Source: CAIVSN01 sp031539165
GTDB lineage: Bacteria > Patescibacteriota > Gracilibacteria > BD1-5 > UBA2023
Assembly (NCBI GenBank): GCA_031539165.1
Contig: JAVKLK010000018.1
Coordinates: 1 to 10,635 of the forward strand
DNA length: 10,635 nucleotides
Reading direction: 5' to 3'
Shown: positions 6,480-10,635 of the stretch, piece after piece
Position numbering within the stretch: the first letter of the stretch is position 1
Layout of the letters: each line of letters opens with the position of its first letter
Position numbers and translations under genes: made by a program
Notes under the pieces: generated by a model
The model's database searches: none
What the model was told of the DNA's origin: nothing
The model's input: only the letters and a program-made list of their open reading frames with translations

Positions 6480-7442
6480 TTATTTCTGTGCTTTACCGTT
6501 TACTACCTGAAATGTCGTACCGTTGGGGAGTTTTACTGTGCCATTGTATAAGTTGCCTGCTATTGTATGGCCGGTATATCGGAATGTACCCTTTTCCGTA
6601 TAACTATTCGGACCTGTTCCAAATTGAAAAGTTTTTGTACCGCTTTGAAGATATCCATCTTCAAAAATTCACTCTTCTTTCATCCAGTGGGGATGATTTC
6701 ATCAAGGGATAGGTTGGTACCCTTGAAGATGTAACGCAGTGATATCATACGTTATTCGGAAATCATTAGATACATTTGGCACGAACCATTCTCTTTCTCA
6801 TTTTCAGTGAAGAATCTCTTCTCATGAACAGAGTCTAGTAATCTGTCATTTGACTCGCTCTCGGATTCCTGCTTGAGGTTCGTGCGTTTTATCAACTTCT
6901 TGAGACTCCCCAATAACACAATTCTTTGGCATATCTTTGTCACTGAATGAGGCAAGAAGTTTCTGAAAATAGGGACGCATATTAATGCGGTTTTTTCCAA
7001 AAAGTTCATCAAGTCAAACTGACGAATCTTTATAGAAATTTTCAGCCGTCTTCTGTAAAGCATAAGGCCCACTCCCAAATATCTTTTCCGAAAGAAAGGC
7101 GCCATTTTCAAAAATCTGAAGTCTCTCTGGGATAAATCGGGGAGGAGAATAGAAATCGCTTTTCTTGAATCGAACCACAAATAGTGCGGTTCTTCCTGGT
7201 GCAATCAAAACTTCCGCCATGCTTAGGGCATTTGTATCATCGATTTTCTGAAAACTAACATCTCTCGGGGTAAGCATCTCCCCATTGTTCATCTGCTTCG
7301 CAGAAGCTGGTGGCTTACAGATGTTTAACACCTTCTCTTTCGTGGTGAGGGCATTACAGGCTGTGCCCGTATATGCTTTATCCGTACATCCAGATAGGCC
7401 TACCGTCGTAGCGAGACAGGCACTTGCTATCATTGCTTTCAT
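6480..7442 (-). CDS. Lipoprotein with possible MORN-like C-terminal repeats
   Basis: Read with eight UGA=Gly codons the product is 320 residues. I chose ATG 7442 because it yields a clean lipoprotein signal: MKAMIASACLATTVGLSGC, lipobox LSGC with C19 as the lipidated residue. An in-frame upstream start at 7508 adds a Tyr/Ile-rich stretch that would spoil the signal and is rejected. The mature part has no family I recognise. One region reads MAEVLIAPGRTALFVVRFKK; a second around 143-170 begins after the first UGA; near the C-terminus GYLQSGTKTF, GTFRYTGHTIAGNLYNGTVK and LPNGTTFQVVNGK recall MORN repeats. It is likely anchored on the outer face of the cytoplasmic membrane. It is the first gene of a two-gene unit, divergent from the TrmB-type regulator. 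Confidence 0.85.
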
Positions 7443-7449
7443 AAAGATT

Positions 7450-7478
7450 TTTATGATTAAATATATTGAGTTTGTCAA
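7450..7478 (-). promoter_or_regulatory. Candidate promoter of the lipoprotein gene
   Basis: On the - strand a perfect TTGACA (7478-7473) is followed 17 bases later by CATAAA (7455-7450), a weak -10; other A/T-rich -10 choices (TCATAA) are possible. With this pair, transcription would begin within a few bases of the ATG at 7442, implying a leaderless or nearly leaderless mRNA. Confidence 0.45.
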
Positions 7479-7547
7479 TTTATATCTGTATATGAGAATA
7501 TACGGCAATTTTTATTAAAATACTCAATACAAATTATCGATTAATCC

Positions 7548-7576
7548 TTTACAGGAAGAGAAAATACCTGTATGAT
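7548..7576 (+). promoter_or_regulatory. Promoter of the TrmB-type regulator gene
   Basis: TTTACA (7548-7553), a 17-base spacer and TATGAT (7571-7576) form a strong sigma70-type promoter. The expected start near 7583 leaves a ~32-base leader before ATG 7615. Confidence 0.65.
7550..7572 (+). promoter_or_regulatory. Inverted-repeat operator candidate over the regulator promoter
   Basis: TACAGG (7550-7555) and CCTGTA (7567-7572) are a perfect 6-bp inverted repeat with an 11-base spacer. The left half overlaps the -35 box and the right half overlaps the -10 box, so a bound dimer would block RNA polymerase. Autoregulation by the downstream TrmB-type protein is the simplest inference. Confidence 0.5.
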
Positions 7577-7614
7577 TAAATGGCAACACTATATTGTCAC
7601 CTAAGAAGTATCCT

Positions 7615-8373
7615 ATGCAAAATCATGTTCATTCACTGTTAATTGAGCTCGGTCTCTCAAGGCAAGAAATAGAAGCGTACGAAACTGCCCTCAGCCTTTG
7701 AACTTTTGCAGCTTCGACGCTCGGGTCTCGACTCTGAGTTCCTCGATCAACCGCTCGCTACACCTGCGAGTCGTTGATACGAAAGGGGCTCATGGTTGAG
7801 ACAAAGAAGGGCAATACAAAACTTTTTATTGCAGAGAATCCAACAAAGCTGTTTTCTATTATTTATGAACAAGAAGCAGATCTTATAAGAAAAAAGGAGC
7901 GTCTTTCTCAAGTTGTGAGTGAACTCGAGCAGAGGTATAATCCTCAAGCGAAACTTCCGAAAATTACCTTCTATGAAGGGATTGATTGAATCGAGCGAAT
8001 GTTTGATGAACTCCTCCTCCATCCAACATCACTCTATTCATTTGGGGCAGGTGACTACTTTTTACAAAAAGAACCCCATCTTATTGAATCATTCCGAAAG
8101 AAGTCCCGGAATGTATACCAAGATACCTACGTTATGCGTGCAAAGAAATACCAACCCCTTCATCTAAAGGCAGTTCCTCATCGGCACAATCGCTACTTTC
8201 AATTCATTGAAGAGTTGAAAGTGGATATACAAATCGTGGATGATGTTTTAACTATTGCTTCTCTTGAGAATATTGCCCCTGTAGGTATCGTTATAAAACA
8301 TCAAGTAATAGTCGATGCCTTTAAGGCAATATTTATTGAACTTTGGAAAAGAATGGAGAAAGATGTCCTCTAG
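7615..8373 (+). CDS. TrmB-family winged-helix transcriptional regulator
   Basis: The DNA-binding regulator is 252 residues long with three UGA=Gly codons (29, 41 and 125). Its N-terminal winged helix reads LIELGLSRQEIEAYETALSL, then LGSRLGVPRSTARYTCESL (recognition helix region), then IRKGLMVETKKGNTKLFIAE (wing), which matches TrmB/sugar-specific regulators in spacing and sequence. A short helix-rich linker (residues ~82-108) likely dimerises, followed by KITFYEGIDGIERMFDELL, the start of the TrmB-type C-terminal domain. Standard-code annotation would start at an internal codon and lose the helix-turn-helix. In archaea TrmB proteins sense sugars; in CPR bacteria the ligand is unknown. The gene is divergent from the lipoprotein gene, and its TAG overlaps the stop of the convergent gene. 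Confidence 0.9.
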
Positions 8374-9341
8374 CAAACTTCTTTATTTGCGGCAATCTCC
8401 AAAAACTTTTTTCGTGTAAGACGCATCAGAACTACTTCCCTCTCTCTCCCTTTCTGACCATATCTACACACTTCTCTCTCTCAAATATCCTCGAATCAGA
8501 GACTCATCCATTGATTATGTAGAGGTGAATCTACTGCCGTATGAAGATATAATTCTTCCGTGAAGTTCTCTGGGGTATCAAAGTAATCTTTGAGCATGCC
8601 TTTCGTAAGTCAACATCACTTAAAAGGTCGAGTTATATTTACTGCTCCAAGATACTCCGCAAATGGGCTCGTTTTTGAGGAGTAAGGAGTTATTCTCATA
8701 AAGCCAATAATATCTTTTGGATTATAGATTCAATCAGGAGGGGTTCAATTATAACGATCGCTATAATGACTGTATAGAATGGTAAATCGATGAGGTTTCT
8801 CTAGGTATTTCCAGAAACTATTGTACATAAGATTTCGCCATTCTTGGTCGTATCCTTGATAGTTGTGGTCATATATCTTTACAAGGACACAAAGTTCTTC
8901 TATTTCCTGTAAAGAAAGTGAATTTCCGACATCTCTCTGAGAAGAATAAGAAACGTTATTTCGCCCTAGAACAGGGTGAATCTTTTTATGAGGATATGAC
9001 TCATTTCATTGCTTGGGGGTGAGCATATAGAGGGTGTCCCCGTTTCTCATTTTTTTGGCTTCAATGAAACACGGGATTGATCCATGACGAGTACTTTCGT
9101 TTTTATCCGATACGCTCATTCTCTGGTACCAATCAGCAGTATATCTTCCATCATCAATACTTAACCCCTCTTCACTTGGAAAAACGAGTGGAGTACCCCC
9201 TATTGCCCACGCGTCAGCAAACCTATTAATCCTACTCTTCACAGAGGTTAGTATATGTTCGGTTCCTTCTTCGACTTGCTCTCTCATATCTCCAGGGTAT
9301 CGATTATCTGGAGAAATATCTGTAAACTGAAAGTGTTGCAT
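8370..9341 (-). CDS. GNAT-like protein of unknown substrate
   Basis: A 323-residue product with seven UGA=Gly codons, ending in TAG (8372-8370). The C-terminal third carries GNAT-like features: FAEYLGAVNITRPFKGCGLT (residues ~228-246), where PFKGCGLTKGML fits the acetyl-CoA pyrophosphate loop (R/Q-x-x-G-x-G), then ELYLHTAVDSPLHNQWMSL followed by GFED, matching the final GNAT beta-alpha element (…hxxxGFxx). Both loop glycines, G242 and G244, are UGA-coded. The N-terminal ~110 residues are acidic/polar (REQVEEGTEHILTSVKSRIN) and unassigned. I chose ATG 9341; an in-frame ATG at 9374 would add MVAFSCQSPGK and leave a 27-base gap to the upstream gene. No Shine-Dalgarno. It is the last gene of a three-gene - strand set. 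The acetyltransferase call is moderate; the CDS itself is solid. Confidence 0.85.
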
Positions 9342-9401
9342 TTTTCAAGGAGATTGACATGAAAATGCTACCATATATGGTTAAATTTTTCAAAAATCAC
9401 T

Positions 9402-9842
9402 CTATAATCAAAACCTTTGCCACCAATGCGGGGGAAAGATTACATGAGGAACTAATCTTTGATCAGTTTCATTTGAACTAATAGATAGGGGGATATCCTG
9501 ATTTTTCATAAATCGGAAATTTATCTTCTTGCCCTTTATGAGATAGGTTGAAACCACCGCTTTATTATTTTTATCAGAGCACACAAAGCCATAGTAATCG
9601 AATCATACATGGTTTAAAAGTGGGATACGGAGTTCAAATCATACCAAAATACAAAATGGGGCATCTCACTGTAATACGATATTTCTCATACCAGATACAG
9701 AGGTACTATAGTCCCAGTGAATCATGAGTGGTGAACTTTCAGAAAAATTCTTAAAAATAAAAAACTTTTTTAAGAGCTCTTTTCCTAAAAATAGAGATAC
9801 TCCTCCAAGAAAAACAAAGAGAACCACAAAAGAAATGAACAT
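9402..9842 (-). CDS. Single-pass membrane-anchored hypothetical protein
   Basis: A 146-residue product with four UGA=Gly codons. It begins with a hydrophobic segment, MFISFVVLFVFLGGVSLFLG, followed by KELLKK, then an extracytoplasmic-looking domain with aromatic and beta-prone residues (SSPLMIHWDYSTSVSGMRN, FCILVGFELRIPLL, FDYYGFVCSDKNNKA) and ends FPPHWWQRFGL. It is probably an N-terminally anchored or secreted protein; I recognise no family. The frame is open further upstream (VDEKFFKTKLSIYRF, Lys-rich, which would suit a cytoplasmic N-terminus) but has no ATG/GTG/TTG there, so ATG 9842 is used. It lies 41 bases after the upstream gene's stop. In the standard code it is broken into pieces and would be missed. 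Confidence 0.75.
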
Positions 9843-9883
9843 AAATCTATAAATACTTAGTTTGGTTTTAAAAAACTTCTCAT

Positions 9884-10635
9884 CTACCCCGCATACCCCG
9901 TCACCTCTACCACTTTCGGAAGGAGGTATCTTTTGAAGTAGTCGAGCTCCGCAGTTCGAGGATGCATATTTCGGTATTTCCAGGATATTGAAGCGAGTGC
10001 TGTTTCAATAAGAGTATCCACATATTCTGCGGGAATACTGGTAATATGCGAAGTATCTGCCTCATTGTGATATACATCCACCGATGCTCCTTCAAGAGAG
10101 AATCCACCGCGATGAGCGTCATCGAGAGCGGCAAGGACATAATCGAGCAATGTAACATGGTGCTCTGAGTGATCGAAGGTATAGGATTGGCTCGTGCCAA
10201 TACACTCTCCCGTATCAGAGAGCACCTCGCACGCATAGAAATCCTGCATATCACAGACAGCCGAGATAGCACTCAGATTGTACGAATCCAATTCATGTGC
10301 TCCAAGAACACTTACAGAATAGGGAGTGCTTCCCAAATTGATACGCTTGGTGATGTGGGTTTGCCACACTTCCATTTGCATCTGAAGATATGTATCGAGA
10401 TCTTGGATTGACTTCCCAGGACTCGTCAGATCAACAAAGTATCGTACAGGAATACTGTACTCCTCTCCTTGTGCATCATAGGTACACATGGCACTATCAA
10501 GGGTAATCGTATCCTCCGCACAGTCGAAATATACCTCCCCCGACGCTCCAAGAACTTCTAAGAATTTCTCCGTCCCTGGGTATATACTTCGCAGCCGCTC
10601 TCCATGAAATTGGAGGAGAGAATCTATAACTCGAC
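9884..10635 (-). CDS. Unrecognised protein, 5' partial
   Basis: The frame is open from the right edge to TAG at 9886-9884, giving 250 visible residues. No family is recognised. The product is acidic, soluble-looking and mixed alpha/beta: GEVYFDCAEDTITLDSAMC, YSIPVRYFVDLTSPGKSIQD, LDTYLQMQMEVWQTHITKR, SVSVLGAHELDSYNLSAI and a helical C-terminus (YVDTLIETALASISWKYRN). There is no membrane segment in the visible part. Unlike its neighbours it has no UGA among 15 glycines and looks richer in GC with more GGG/GCG/CTC codons, so it may be highly expressed or have a different history. It is first in the - strand gene set, upstream of the membrane-anchored and GNAT-like genes. The start lies beyond the window. 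Confidence 0.8.
   Translation of the reverse strand, partial: RVIDSLLQFHGERLRSIYPGTEKFLEVLGASGEVYFDCAEDTITLDSAMCTYDAQGEEYSIPVRYFVDLTSPGKSIQDLDTYLQMQMEVWQTHITKRINLGSTPYSVSVLGAHELDSYNLSAISAVCDMQDFYACEVLSDTGECIGTSQSYTFDHSEHHVTLLDYVLAALDDAHRGGFSLEGASVDVYHNEADTSHITSIPAEYVDTLIETALASISWKYRNMHPRTAELDYFKRYLLPKVVEVTGYAG

Noticed and set aside
6488..6712. + strand open frame of 74 codons
   Set aside because: Antisense to the lipoprotein C-terminus, which reads coherently with UGA=Gly; the Leu/Tyr-rich product is a shadow.
7443..7508. Longer lipoprotein start at 7508
   Set aside because: It adds 22 residues ahead of an already complete lipoprotein signal and overlaps the TTGACA promoter candidate.
1..10635. 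CRISPR, insertion sequence, phage or defence genes
   Set aside because: No spaced direct repeats, transposase or nuclease motifs, or terminal inverted repeats are visible on either strand.

Overview
The window reads coherently only if UGA is translated as glycine and TAA/TAG are the only stops (NCBI genetic code 25). That code is known from the candidate phyla Absconditabacteria (SR1) and Gracilibacteria (BD1-5/GN02) of the Candidate Phyla Radiation, so the source is almost certainly one of these. With the standard code most genes here break into fragments. With code 25 they join into intact proteins in which UGA often falls on family-conserved glycines: GGKWNFD and QILGWREY in the photolyase, the GxG loop of a GNAT-like protein, and the winged-helix region of a TrmB-type regulator. 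I count about 43 in-frame UGA codons, and every gene ends in TAA or TAG. Almost no start codon has a Shine-Dalgarno match.

Layout, left to right on the + strand: a 5'-truncated lytic-transglycosylase-like protein (to 1282); a complete iron-sulfur bacterial cryptochrome/photolyase (FeS-BCP, 1319-2824); an unrecognised, probably frameshifted small gene (2846-3317); a promoter plus a structured leader (3304-3444); then the translation cluster rpsB, a small Tic20/DUF4870-like membrane protein, tsf and a 56-residue protein (3475-5576); tRNA-Trp(CCA) with a strong terminator (5613-5726); and a Cys-rich pentapeptide-repeat-like protein (5741-6091).

On the - strand, 6097-7442 holds a two-gene unit: a lipoprotein with possible MORN-like C-terminal repeats, then a small protein that resembles the C-terminal part of ROK-type kinases. 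A divergent intergenic region (7443-7614) separates it from a + strand TrmB-family regulator (7615-8373), whose promoter is overlaid by an inverted-repeat operator candidate. The rest is a - strand three-gene unit: an unrecognised protein running off the right edge, a single-pass membrane-anchored protein, and a GNAT-like protein. The last shares a CTAG with the TrmB gene, so that both TAG stops overlap.

Functionally, the left half couples cell-wall remodelling, DNA photorepair and core translation. The right half is accessory: a surface lipoprotein, a regulator and proteins of unknown function. Nothing looks like a phage, transposon, CRISPR array or known defence system. The most notable items are the recoding and its uneven use among genes, the photorepair enzyme in a reduced and presumably host-dependent cell, and the structured rpsB leader.
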